A program made the position numbers and the translations under genes. From Streptomyces sp. TLI_235 (GTDB taxonomy: Bacteria; Actinomycetota; Actinomycetes; Streptomycetales; Streptomycetaceae), in the NCBI GenBank assembly GCA_002300355.1, contig NSGV01000002.1, forward strand, positions 1,426,001 through 1,490,000: DNA of 64,000 bases, in the 5' to 3' direction. Below the pieces are notes generated by a model. That model saw only the letters and a list, made by a program, of their open reading frames with translations. It searched no databases and had not been told where the DNA came from. How positions within the stretch are numbered: the first letter of the stretch is position 1; each line of letters starts with the position of its first letter. Shown in pieces: positions 49,717 through 57,907 of the stretch.

Positions 49717-50976
49717 TCAGCCGATGGTCCACTTCTGGTTGGCGCCGCCGCCGCAGGTCCAGGTCTGCAGGCGGGTGCCGTCGGCCGAGGAGTTGTCCTT
49801 GGCGTCCAGGCACTTGTTGGCGCCGACGTTGGTCAGGTCGTGCGCCGCGGTGTAGGTCCACTTCTGGGCGTTGGTGCCGTTGCAGGTGTACAGCTGGACG
49901 ACGGCGCCGTCCGCGGTGGAACCGCCCGCCACGTCCAGGCACTTGCCGAGGGCGCGGACGGTGCCGTCGCTGCCGACCGTCCACTGCTGGGCCGGGCCGC
50001 CGGTGCAGTTGTGCAGCTGGATGGGGGTGCGGTCGGCGCTGGAGCCGCCGGCCACGTCGACGCACATGCCGCCGATGCCGCGGATCGCGCCGGCCGCCGG
50101 GCTGCTGCCGGAGCCGGAGGCACGCACGTAGTCGACGACCATGGTCTGCGGGAAGGCGGTGGCGCCGTCCGGGCTGCCCGGCCAGTCGCCGCCGATCGCC
50201 AGGTTGAGGATGACGAAGAACGGGTGGTCGAAGACCCACTTGTTGCCGTGCGTGTCGGCGGGGGTGCGGGTCTCGTACGGGGTGCCGTCCACCGACCAGA
50301 CGATGGCGCTCGGGCTCCAGTCGACGGCGAAGGTGTGGAAGTCGTCGGCGAAGGCCTTGCCGCCGGGCAGGCTGTACGCGGCGCCGAGGCCGCCGGCGCC
50401 GGAGTAGCCGGGCCCGTGGATGGTGCCGTGCACGCTGTTCGGCTCGCGGCCGATGTTCTCCATGACGTCGATCTCGCCGCTGTTCGGCCAGCCCGCGGTG
50501 CCGAGGTCGTTGCCGAGCATCCAGAACGCGGGCCAGACGCCCTGGCCGCGCGGGATCTTGATGCGGGCCTCGAAGCGGCCGTACGCCTGGGTGAAGGTGC
50601 GGGCGGTGTTCAGCCGGGCCGAGGTGTACTGGCACTGCCCGTACCAGCAGCCGAGGCCGGGGTCGGTGTTCTTCTTCGCGGTGATGACCAGGTGGCCCTG
50701 GCCGTCCAGCGCGGCGTTGGAGGTGCTGTTGGTGTAGTACTCCAGCTCGTGGTTGCCGAAGCCCGAACCGCCCGTCTCCAGCGTCCACTTGGCGGCGTCC
50801 GGGCCGCGGCCGGCCGGGCCGTCGAACTCGTCGGACCAGGTCTGCGCGGCGACCGCTGCGCCGGCCCGCGGGGCCACCGCGTCGTTGGCCGACACCAACG
50901 CCGCCCCCACGAGGGCCGTGGTGAGCGTGAGCACGAGTCCGCCGAGCGACCAGCGGCGTTTGCGGTGGGAGGCCAT
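49717..50976 (-). CDS. Secreted GH16 beta-1,3-glucanase with ricin-type lectin domain
   Basis: 419 residues. A signal peptide (RKRRWSLGGLVLTLTTALVG) is followed by a GH16 laminarinase domain (about 45-280: TWSDEFDGPAG, PAFWMLGNDLG, catalytic GEIDVMENIG, VFDHPFFVILNLAIGGDWPG). A short linker precedes a C-terminal beta-trefoil CBM13 with three repeats (MCVDVAGGSSADRTPIQLHN, KCLDVAGGS, KCLDAKDNSSADG). It would cut internal beta-1,3 bonds of laminarin-like glucans outside the cell. ATG at 50976; a GTG 9 nt upstream has comparable ribosome-site spacing. Controlled by the operator at 51045. Confidence 0.95.
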   Translation of the reverse strand: MASHRKRRWSLGGLVLTLTTALVGAALVSANDAVAPRAGAAVAAQTWSDEFDGPAGRGPDAAKWTLETGGSGFGNHELEYYTNSTSNAALDGQGHLVITAKKNTDPGLGCWYGQCQYTSARLNTARTFTQAYGRFEARIKIPRGQGVWPAFWMLGNDLGTAGWPNSGEIDVMENIGREPNSVHGTIHGPGYSGAGGLGAAYSLPGGKAFADDFHTFAVDWSPSAIVWSVDGTPYETRTPADTHGNKWVFDHPFFVILNLAIGGDWPGSPDGATAFPQTMVVDYVRASGSGSSPAAGAIRGIGGMCVDVAGGSSADRTPIQLHNCTGGPAQQWTVGSDGTVRALGKCLDVAGGSTADGAVVQLYTCNGTNAQKWTYTAAHDLTNVGANKCLDAKDNSSADGTRLQTWTCGGGANQKWTIG

Positions 50977-51044
50977 GGCAGGCACACCCCTTCCTGGGGT
51001 ACGGGCGTGAGCAGAGCAGGGAGGACCGCACGTACCCGAAGGAG

Positions 51045-51117
51045 CGAGAGCGCTCTCTTCGCGACCGGGGCGGCTCCGGTGGGCCCACACGCTACCGACC
51101 TGACGGCCCGCCGACAA
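51045..51117 (-). promoter_or_regulatory. Promoter with GAGCGCTC operator of the GH16 gene
   Basis: On the minus strand TTGTCG (51117-51112), a 17-nt spacer and TAGCGT (51094-51089). The operator GAGAGCGCTCTC (51046-51057) is a perfect 12-bp palindrome about 25 nt downstream of the predicted start. Confidence 0.75.
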
Positions 51118-51305
51118 TGCCGCCCTCCGCCACCGGTAAGCCTCTGACCTGTGACGATACAAATCTCCGCAGACCCTTAAGCGTCTCTTAGGGCTCACTT
51201 GACCTGTGGACATCATGCGGAGGACCCGCAGCGCCGGAAATCGGTTGCCCGACGCCTCGGCGGGTGACAGCGTGCCGGGTCTCCTCCGGAAAGGGATGGC
51301 GGCCA

Positions 51306-51806
51306 TTGACGATCCGATTCCACGGCGCCGACGAGGTCCCGTACGGCTGCTTCTCCAACTTCTCACCGCACGGCGTCGACCTGGACGGCGCGCACTGGCC
51401 CACCGTCGAACACTGTTACCAGGCACAGAAGTTCCCGGGCAGCCGGTACGCCGAACGGATCCGGCGGGCCGACTCCCCGCTGCGGGCCGCCGAGCTGGGG
51501 CGCGATCCGGCGACGGCGCCGCGGCGGGACTGGCTGCGCGTCAGGGACGAGGTCATGCGCCGTGGCGTCGAGGCCAAGTTCCGCGCCCACGAACACATCC
51601 GGGCCGTCCTGCTGTCCACCGGCGGAGAGCAGCTGGTCGAGGACACCTTCGCCGACGACTACTGGGGCTGCGGACGCAACGGCACCGGCCGGAACATGCT
51701 GGGCCGCATCCTGATGCGCACCCGCAGCCGCCTCGCCACCGAACAGGCCGCGGCCCCGGGGCGGCGCGGCCGGAACCCGGATGCCGCCGCCCGGCTGCGG
51801 GGCTAG
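51306..51806 (+). CDS. NADAR-family N-glycosidase (YbiA-like)
   Basis: About 166 residues. NADAR signatures include IRFHGADEVPYGCFSNFSPH, HWPTVEHCYQAQKF, VMRRGVEAKFRAHEHIRAVL and DDYWGCGRNGTGRNMLGRIL. Known members cleave N-glycosidic bonds of ADP-ribosylated guanine or of riboflavin-pathway intermediates. The start is uncertain: a TTG at 51306 sits just before the conserved part, and a GTG at 51264 would add 14 residues. The stop overlaps the -10 of the ASCH gene. No DarT-like toxin was seen nearby. Confidence 0.85.
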   Translation: MTIRFHGADEVPYGCFSNFSPHGVDLDGAHWPTVEHCYQAQKFPGSRYAERIRRADSPLRAAELGRDPATAPRRDWLRVRDEVMRRGVEAKFRAHEHIRAVLLSTGGEQLVEDTFADDYWGCGRNGTGRNMLGRILMRTRSRLATEQAAAPGRRGRNPDAAARLRG

Positions 51807-51815
51807 CCTGGCCGG

Positions 51816-52253
51816 ATGGACCACTCCCACCATGGCTTGCCCAAAGCCGAGTTCGCCTTCCCCGGGCCGCTGCGCGACGCACTCGTCGCCGCGATCCTGG
51901 ACGGCTCCAAGACCAGCACCACCGGCCTGGTCGCCGAGTACGAGAAGCTGGGCGAGCCGCTGCCGTCGGCCGGTCTGCGGCAGGCCGTGGTGGACTCCGA
52001 CGACCGGGTGGTTGCGGTGATCGAGCTCACCGAGGTGCGGATCGCCCCGCTCGCCGAGGTCGACCTCGCCCACGCCGTCGCCGAGGGCGAGGGCTACGGC
52101 TCGGTCGCCGAGTGGCGGACGGGCCATGAAAGCTTCTGGCACAGCGAGGAGTTGCGCGCGGCCCTGGAGGACCCCGCCTTCACCGTGGACGGGTCCACCC
52201 CGCTCGTCCTGCAGCGCTTCCGGGTGGTCGAACGCATGGGCCCGGCCGCCTGA
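51816..52253 (+). CDS. ASCH-domain protein
   Basis: 145 residues. An ASCH fold with ILDGSKTSTTGLVAEYEKLG, VVAVIELTEVRI, LAEVDLAHAVAEGEGYGSVA and EWRTGHESFW. ASCH domains bind RNA or nucleosides, and some hydrolyse N4-acetylcytidine. TAGCCT (51804-51809), within and overlapping the NADAR stop, ends 6 nt before the ATG, so the gene is probably leaderless. With NADAR it forms a small nucleoside/RNA-maintenance pair. Confidence 0.88.
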   Translation: MDHSHHGLPKAEFAFPGPLRDALVAAILDGSKTSTTGLVAEYEKLGEPLPSAGLRQAVVDSDDRVVAVIELTEVRIAPLAEVDLAHAVAEGEGYGSVAEWRTGHESFWHSEELRAALEDPAFTVDGSTPLVLQRFRVVERMGPAA

Positions 52254-52280
52254 CGGCGACCGGGCCCGCTGTGCGAGGGG

Positions 52281-55217
52281 TCAGTTGAACGGGATGCGCA
52301 GCACCGAGGCGCTGCCCTGGGTCTGGGTGGCGCCGACCCTCAGTTGGGCGGGGGCGGAGCCGATGGCGGACCAGATCTCGATGCGGACGCTGCCGTGGTC
52401 GAGGGTGCCGAGGCTGCCGGTGACCGAGCTCGGACCGGCCGCGGCTGCGGAGTAGCGCTCCCAGCCGGCGACGGGGTCGGTGGCGAAGTACCGGTAGGTC
52501 TCGACCCGTTCGAAGGTGCCGTCGCCGGTGAGGTCGTAGGAGACCCTGGCCTGCTGGCCGAGGCCGACGGCGCTGCCGGCGTCGACCCAGAGGTCGAAGT
52601 CGGTGGCCGCGCCGGGCCTCACGGTGCCGCTGAGGTTGCGGATCTCGTAGACCTTCGCCTGGTACGGCGTCCCGTCGTGGTTGGTGCCGCCCGCGGAGGG
52701 CAGGGTGTCGACGGCGGCCGCGGTACCGTAGCCGGTGGTCAGGGTGCCGCCGGGCTGCAGGTAGAGGGTGTTGCCGGTCGCGCCCGTCGCAGTCGGGGTC
52801 GGTGTGGGGGTCGGGGTCGGGGTCGGTGTGGGGGTCGGGGTCGGGGTCGGGGTCGGTGTGGGGGTCGGGGTCGGGGTCGGTGTGGGCGAGCCGGTGGGCG
52901 TGGGCGACGGGGTGACGCCGCCGCTTCCGCCGTCCTGGCGGCTGCCGTGCTCGGTGGCGGTGGAGCGGGCGGGCACGGTCAGCGTGTAGCCGTCCGAGAA
53001 GTGCACGGTGCGGGCGGCAGTGGTGTAGTTGTGCGCCACGTGGGTGCGGGTGCCGCCGTTGGTGAAGACGGCCGCGGTCGGGGTGTCGGCGGTGGTGGCC
53101 GCATCGAGGGTGCCGAGCGAGGCCAGGTTGTAGATCCAGTGGTAGGTGTGGGCCTTGGACTCGCCCTCCTCAGGGGTGTAGCCGGCGTTGCCGATGTCCC
53201 AGTCGGCCTTGGCGGCGGCCGGGTCGGTGAGGGCCTCGGTCTCCCAGAGGATGTCCCGCCAGTCGGTGAAGGCGCCGCCGTTGTTGGCCTTGAGTTCGGC
53301 GAGGTTGGCCTGCAGATCGTCCCGGCGGCGGGCCAGGTAAAGCGATCCGCCGTTGACGGGCAGGAAGTTGATGCCGTGGATCATGCCGGGCGAGGCCGTC
53401 CACCAGGTGGAGTAGGCGGCGCCGCTGCCCCAGACCATGCCGACGGTGGCGTGGCCGAATGTCCTGGGGAAGACGGTGTGGTCGGCGTCGAACCAGTACT
53501 GCTGAACGGCGTTGGCCTCGGTGGTGTAGAGGTAGACGCCGAGGTCGCGCAGGGCGGTGTCGCCGGTTGCGGAGCCGTAGAGGATCAGCCCGGAGCTGAA
53601 GTTGAGGCCCTCGGAGGAGGACTCCTGGTTGTTGCCGGCGGCGAAGCCGGCGTGGCCGGAGGCCCAGCCGTGGCCGGCGTAGACGTCGAAGTTGCGAAGC
53701 AGCGGGAATCGGGCGTCGGTGCGGTCGGCGTTGGCGGCGTCCTTGGCGAGCAGTTTGACCATGCCGCCCCAGGCGGAGTCGGCGGCCCAGCCGGCGTCGT
53801 AGCGGGCGATGGTGGCGGCGGCCTGGACGAAGTAGCCGTAGTGGAAGTGGTGGTCGTTGAGTTCGGCGTCGGTGCCGTAGGAGGCGGGGTAGCCGATCAG
53901 CGTCTTCCAGGTGGAGTCGTAGGCGAAGACGGGTGAGCCGGTGCCCTTGAACCAGGTTTCGAGCTTGCCCTTGAGCAGGCCGATCAGCTTGTCGCGGGTG
54001 GCGGTGTCGCCGAGCTGGTCGGCGACGGGCACGAGCTGGGCGAGCCGGCCGAGGGCCTTGCCCGTCCAGTAGGTGTCGGTGGCGCCCTGCCAGGGGTCGG
54101 CGGCGTTCGCCTCGGCCTTGACCATGGTGTCCAGGGCGGTGCGGTCGTAGGCGCCGAGGTCGGGCAGCGAGGGCAGGACGCCGGTGACGGCCTGCGTGGT
54201 GGTGAAGGTGGCGCCCTGGCGGACCTTCATGGTGCCGCGCGGCGAGGTGTAGGTCAGCCCGGTGAGCGGGTCGGCGGTGGCCTGCCACTGGTGCGGGTAG
54301 AGGGCCAGCAGGGTGCCGGTCTCGCTGCCCTCCTGCGGGGTGGTGGTGGCGGTGTAGGTGGTGCTCAGCGCGCCGGCGGACTCCTGGTAGCTCCAGTCGG
54401 CCTTGGTGTCGGTGACGAAGCTGTAGGCGTAGGTGCGGTACCGGGCGAGGTCGGCGGGCGAGGGCAGCACGGCGACGGAGTAGTAGTCCTTGGCGCCGAG
54501 TGCAGCGGTGAGCGTGCTGCCGCTGATCGTCCAGTCGGTGCCGGTGGGGGCGAACAGGCCGTAGTGGTGGCCGCCGACGGTGATGCCGAGGACGTTGCCC
54601 TGGTCGGCGAAGACGGTGGGGGTGCCGGCCGTGGTGATCTGGGCGGCGCCGCCGGTGGCGTGCGCGTAGACGTAGGGCAGGCCGTGGCCGATGGTGGCGC
54701 TGAAGGTGTGGCCGGCGTCGGCCCAGTAGGGGGTGACCGTCCAGTCGGACCAGCCGTCGACCTTGGTGTCCGGGGAGTTGAGGCCGGCCACGCCGAGGGT
54801 GAGGTCGCGGGTGTGGGTGAAGTCGTACTGGCGGCCGTCGGAGGTGATCGTCGGCGTGGTGGGGTAGCCGACCTCCAGGCCGCTCGCATTCGCCTTGAAG
54901 GTGAACGGGTGGGCGTACATGTTCTCGGAGTACGGGTTGCCCGCGTAGCGCTGGTAGATCAGCGAGGACCACCAGTCGTTGGTGGGGGCGGCCTTGCCGG
55001 CCATCCGCGCGGTGACCTTGGGGGTGACGGGGGCGCCGTCGGCGTTGCTCGGCCCGACCGTGCCGGCGGGGCGGGTGTCGGCGTATCCGCCGAGGCCGAC
55101 CGGGACGGTCGCGGCGGCGGCGCTGCCGGCGGCGACGGTCGCGGTGAGTGCTGCGGCGGCCGCCAGGGCCAGGGCGGTGACCGCCGCGGCCGGGCTGCGC
55201 AGGGATCTGAGCTTCAT
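52281..55217 (-). CDS. Secreted GH81 endo-beta-1,3-glucanase with C-terminal CBM56-like domain
   Basis: 978 residues. A signal peptide ends in VAAGSAAAA near residue 37. The GH81 domain (about 40-770) has NDWWSSLIYQRYAGNPYSEN, HHFHYGYFVQAAATIARYD and the catalytic region GHGWASGHAGFAAGNNQESS followed by SEGLNFSSG. A Thr-Pro repeat linker of about 30 residues precedes a C-terminal domain (KVYEIRNLSGTVRPGAATDF, QQARVSYDLTGDGTF, RIEIWSAIG) like CBM56, which binds beta-1,3-glucan. It cuts insoluble beta-1,3-glucan outside the cell. GGAG lies 5 nt before the ATG. Divergent from the sugar ABC operon. Confidence 0.96.
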   Translation of the reverse strand: MKLRSLRSPAAAVTALALAAAAALTATVAAGSAAAATVPVGLGGYADTRPAGTVGPSNADGAPVTPKVTARMAGKAAPTNDWWSSLIYQRYAGNPYSENMYAHPFTFKANASGLEVGYPTTPTITSDGRQYDFTHTRDLTLGVAGLNSPDTKVDGWSDWTVTPYWADAGHTFSATIGHGLPYVYAHATGGAAQITTAGTPTVFADQGNVLGITVGGHHYGLFAPTGTDWTISGSTLTAALGAKDYYSVAVLPSPADLARYRTYAYSFVTDTKADWSYQESAGALSTTYTATTTPQEGSETGTLLALYPHQWQATADPLTGLTYTSPRGTMKVRQGATFTTTQAVTGVLPSLPDLGAYDRTALDTMVKAEANAADPWQGATDTYWTGKALGRLAQLVPVADQLGDTATRDKLIGLLKGKLETWFKGTGSPVFAYDSTWKTLIGYPASYGTDAELNDHHFHYGYFVQAAATIARYDAGWAADSAWGGMVKLLAKDAANADRTDARFPLLRNFDVYAGHGWASGHAGFAAGNNQESSSEGLNFSSGLILYGSATGDTALRDLGVYLYTTEANAVQQYWFDADHTVFPRTFGHATVGMVWGSGAAYSTWWTASPGMIHGINFLPVNGGSLYLARRRDDLQANLAELKANNGGAFTDWRDILWETEALTDPAAAKADWDIGNAGYTPEEGESKAHTYHWIYNLASLGTLDAATTADTPTAAVFTNGGTRTHVAHNYTTAARTVHFSDGYTLTVPARSTATEHGSRQDGGSGGVTPSPTPTGSPTPTPTPTPTPTPTPTPTPTPTPTPTPTPTPTATGATGNTLYLQPGGTLTTGYGTAAAVDTLPSAGGTNHDGTPYQAKVYEIRNLSGTVRPGAATDFDLWVDAGSAVGLGQQARVSYDLTGDGTFERVETYRYFATDPVAGWERYSAAAAGPSSVTGSLGTLDHGSVRIEIWSAIGSAPAQLRVGATQTQGSASVLRIPFN
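52791..52888. repeat. Thr-Pro linker minisatellite in the GH81 gene
   Basis: About 98 bp of GGGGTCGGGGTCGGTGTG-type 6-bp-based repeats encode the Thr-Pro linker on the minus strand. Unit changes of 6 bp keep the frame, so linker length may vary between strains. Confidence 0.85.
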
Positions 55218-55258
55218 CGGGCTCCACCTCGGGTGGGGGTGGGGGACGGGTGAGTTCT

Positions 55259-55310
55259 TGAAAGCGCTCTCAGCGATCGGACCGTAGGGCCGAATCCGAC
55301 GGAGTGTCAA
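55259..55310 (-). promoter_or_regulatory. Promoter with GAGCGCTC operator of the GH81 gene
   Basis: On the minus strand TTGACA (55310-55305), an 18-nt spacer and TACGGT (55286-55281) predict a start near 55274. The operator TGAAAGCGCTCTCA (55259-55272) lies immediately downstream of that start. Confidence 0.78.
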
Positions 55311-55412
55311 TGCGCTGAACGGAATCCCCCATCCAACCCTCCGGGCGGCCACGAAGGCCCGTAGGGCGAGGTGGAGCGGCACATTCCGAGGTTACGGTCA
55401 GGTTTCGACCCC

Positions 55413-55467
55413 TTGACGCCCACCCGCGCGCCCCGGCACTCTCCTTTCATCGCTGAGAGCGCTCTCA
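55413..55467 (+). promoter_or_regulatory. Promoter with GAGCGCTC operator of the second sugar ABC operon
   Basis: TTGACG (55413-55418), an 18-nt spacer and CACTCT (55437-55442), followed by TGAGAGCGCTCTCA (55454-55467), a perfect 14-bp palindrome just after the predicted start. Together with the GH81 site it fills the functional part of the 360-bp divergent gap. Confidence 0.75.
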
Positions 55468-55577
55468 GAAATTCGGCACCCGGGCATCGACATGCCGCGG
55501 CCCGCGGGGAGCGCTCGCCCGTCAGCGCCTTCTTCGCAGACTCCAGCCACCCACCTGTCCGGTCAGGAGACATCCCC

Positions 55578-56879
55578 ATGCGCCCGTTCAGAGACCGCCG
55601 TACGGCTGCCCTCGGTACCGCCGCCCTCGCGGCGACCATGCTGCTCACCGCCTGTTCGTCCGGCGGCACCGCCTCCAAGGACGCCGCCGACGGCAAGGTC
55701 ACCCTGACGATCGACCTCTTCGGCACCTTCGGGTTCAAGGAGACCGGCCTCTACGACGAGTACATGAAGTCGCACCCGAACATCACCATCAAGCAGTCGG
55801 ACACCCAGGACGAGGGCCAGTACTGGCAGGCCCTGCAGACCAAGCTTGCCGGTGGCGGCGGCCTCGCCGACATCCAGGGCCTGGAGGTCGGCCGGGTGGC
55901 GAGCGTCGTGCAGAAGCAGTCCGACAAGTTCACCGACCTCAAGACGCTCGGCATCGGCGGCGTCAACGACGGGCTGGTGCCGTGGAAGGGCGCGGCGATC
56001 AAGACCGCCGACGGCAAGGTGCTCGGCTCGGGCACCGACATCGGCCCGGAGGCGATCTGCTACCGCACCGACCTGTTCAAGGCGGCCGGCCTGCCCACCG
56101 ACCGCACCGAGCTGGCCGCCAAGTGGTCCAGCTGGCAGGGCTACCTGGAGCTGGGCAAGCAGTACACGGCCAAGGCACAGCCGGGCAACGCCTGGACGGA
56201 CAGCGCGGCGGGCATGTTCACCGCCGAGGTCGGCCAGCAGAAGGTGCGCTACTCCGACGAGGGCGGCAAGGCGGTGTACGAGACCAGCCCGGCGGTGAGG
56301 ACGGCCTGGGACGACGCCACCAAGCTGGTCGCCGACGGCCTCTCCGCCAAGCTGCCGCAGTGGACCCCGGAGTGGAACAAGGCCTTCTCCACCGGCAAGT
56401 TCGCCACGCTGAGCTGCCCGGCCTGGATGATCGGCTACATCAAGGGCCAGGCGGGCGACGCCTTCGCGGGCAAGTGGGACATCGCCTCGGGCCCCGGCAA
56501 GACCGGCAACTGGGGCGGCTCGTACCTGGCGATCCCGCGGACGGCGAAGCACCCGAAGGAGGCCGCCGAGCTGATCAAGTGGCTGAACGCCAAGGAGCAG
56601 CAGGTGAAGCTGTTCACCAAGCAGGGCTCCTTCCCGTCGAGCACGGACGCGCAGGCCGAGATCAAGTCGGTGCAGGACCCGTACTTCAACAACGCGCCGA
56701 TCGGCCAGATCTTCAGCGGGTCGGCCGCGGCGATGCCGGCCCAGGTGCTGGGCACGGACGACGGTGTGATCGGCAAGGCGTTCACCGACGCGCTGGGCGA
56801 GGTGGAGCGCACCAGCACCGCGCCGGCCACCGCCTGGCAGCACGCGCTGGACAACGTCAAGAAGGCCAACGGCAACTGA
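55578..56879 (+). CDS. Sugar-binding lipoprotein of ABC importer (likely beta-1,3-gluco-oligosaccharides)
   Basis: 433 residues. The lipoprotein signal ends MLLTAC, then SSGGTAS. The mature part follows the extracellular solute-binding protein family 1 (LTIDLFGTFGF, DEGQYWQALQTKLAGGGGL, ADIQGLEVGRV, GPEAICYRTDLFKAAGLPTD, NWGGSYLAIPRTAKHPKEAA). AGGAGA lies 6 nt before the ATG. It leads an operon of two permeases and a GH1 enzyme and is divergent from a GH81 glucanase, so laminari-oligosaccharides are the likely ligands. A hairpin after the gene probably raises its level relative to the permeases. Confidence 0.93.
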   Translation: MRPFRDRRTAALGTAALAATMLLTACSSGGTASKDAADGKVTLTIDLFGTFGFKETGLYDEYMKSHPNITIKQSDTQDEGQYWQALQTKLAGGGGLADIQGLEVGRVASVVQKQSDKFTDLKTLGIGGVNDGLVPWKGAAIKTADGKVLGSGTDIGPEAICYRTDLFKAAGLPTDRTELAAKWSSWQGYLELGKQYTAKAQPGNAWTDSAAGMFTAEVGQQKVRYSDEGGKAVYETSPAVRTAWDDATKLVADGLSAKLPQWTPEWNKAFSTGKFATLSCPAWMIGYIKGQAGDAFAGKWDIASGPGKTGNWGGSYLAIPRTAKHPKEAAELIKWLNAKEQQVKLFTKQGSFPSSTDAQAEIKSVQDPYFNNAPIGQIFSGSAAAMPAQVLGTDDGVIGKAFTDALGEVERTSTAPATAWQHALDNVKKANGN

Positions 56880-56891
56880 CGACCGACCACC

Positions 56892-56918
56892 GGCCCCCGG
56901 CCCTTCCGGCCGGGGGCC
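56892..56918 (+). terminator. Intra-operon hairpin between binding protein and permease genes
   Basis: GGCCCCCGGCC (56892-56902) and its perfect complement (56908-56918) form an 11-bp stem with a CTTCC loop. This position, just after the binding-protein gene, is typical for partial termination or mRNA 3'-end protection that keeps binding protein in excess. Confidence 0.75.
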
Positions 56919-56935
56919 CCGTCCGAGGACTCCCC

Positions 56936-57907
56936 ATGGCCATCACCTCTCCCCCCGCCCCGGCGGCCGGGCGGCGCCCCGAGCGGCCGGCCCCGGCCGG
57001 TGCGGCGCGCCGGTCCGGTCCGCGTACGGCGGGGCGGCTCGCCCCGTACGGCTTCGTCGCGCCGTTCTTCGTCCTGTTCGCCGCCTTCGGGCTGTTCCCG
57101 CTGGTGTACACGGCGTACGTGTCGCTGCACCGGGTGGAGCTGCAGACCTCGGAGCAGATGGACTGGCTGGGCCTGCAGAACTACACCCGGCTGTTCGAGG
57201 ACCCGTTCTTCTGGAACGCGCTGGGCAACACCTTCACCATCGGTGTGCTGTCGACGGTTCCGCAGCTGCTGATGGCGCTCGGCCTGGCGCACCTGCTGAA
57301 CTACCGGCTGCGCGGCCGGACGTTCTTCCGGGTCGCGATGCTGATGCCGTACGCGACCTCGGTGGCGGCGGCGACCCTGGTCTTCGCCCAGCTGTTCGGC
57401 CGGGACTACGGCCTGATCAACTGGGTGCTCACCTCGGTCGGCGTCGGCCCGGTGGACTGGCAGGCGGACACCTGGGCCTCGCAGTTCGGCGTGTCGGCGA
57501 TCGTCACCTGGCGGTGGACGGGCTACAACGCGCTGATCTACCTGGCCGGTATGCAGGCGATCCCCGGCGAGCTGTACGAGTCGGCGGCGATGGACGGCGC
57601 CTCGCGCTGGCAGCAGTTCCGCCATGTGACGATCCCGGGCCTGCGGCCGACGATCGTCTTCACCGTGGTGGTGTCCACCATCGGCGCCACCCAGCTCTTC
57701 GGTGAGCCGCTGCTGTACGAGGGCAACTCGGGCGGCGGCATCTCGCACCAGTACCAGACCCTCGGCCTCTACATGTACGAGCAGGGCTGGAGCTTCTTCC
57801 ACCTGGGCCGCGCGGCGGCCGTGGCGTGGGTGATGTTCCTGCTGATCGTGGTGCTCGCCCTGCTGAACGCGGCGATCGCCGCCCGGCGCAACCGTACGGA
57901 CCGGTGA
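56936..57907 (+). CDS. Sugar ABC transporter permease (MalF type)
   Basis: 323 residues. A Pro/Ala/Arg-rich cytoplasmic tail of about 35 residues precedes six helices. The EAA loop is ELYESAAMDGASRWQQFRHV followed by TIPGLRPT. Its order and spacing match CebF-type sugar permeases. GAGGA lies 7 nt upstream of the ATG. Its stop overlaps the next permease gene (GTGA). Confidence 0.94.
   Translation: MAITSPPAPAAGRRPERPAPAGAARRSGPRTAGRLAPYGFVAPFFVLFAAFGLFPLVYTAYVSLHRVELQTSEQMDWLGLQNYTRLFEDPFFWNALGNTFTIGVLSTVPQLLMALGLAHLLNYRLRGRTFFRVAMLMPYATSVAAATLVFAQLFGRDYGLINWVLTSVGVGPVDWQADTWASQFGVSAIVTWRWTGYNALIYLAGMQAIPGELYESAAMDGASRWQQFRHVTIPGLRPTIVFTVVVSTIGATQLFGEPLLYEGNSGGGISHQYQTLGLYMYEQGWSFFHLGRAAAVAWVMFLLIVVLALLNAAIAARRNRTDR

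Noticed and set aside
52791..52888. Regulatory GT-rich tract
   Set aside because: It encodes the Thr-Pro linker of GH81 in frame, so it is coding.
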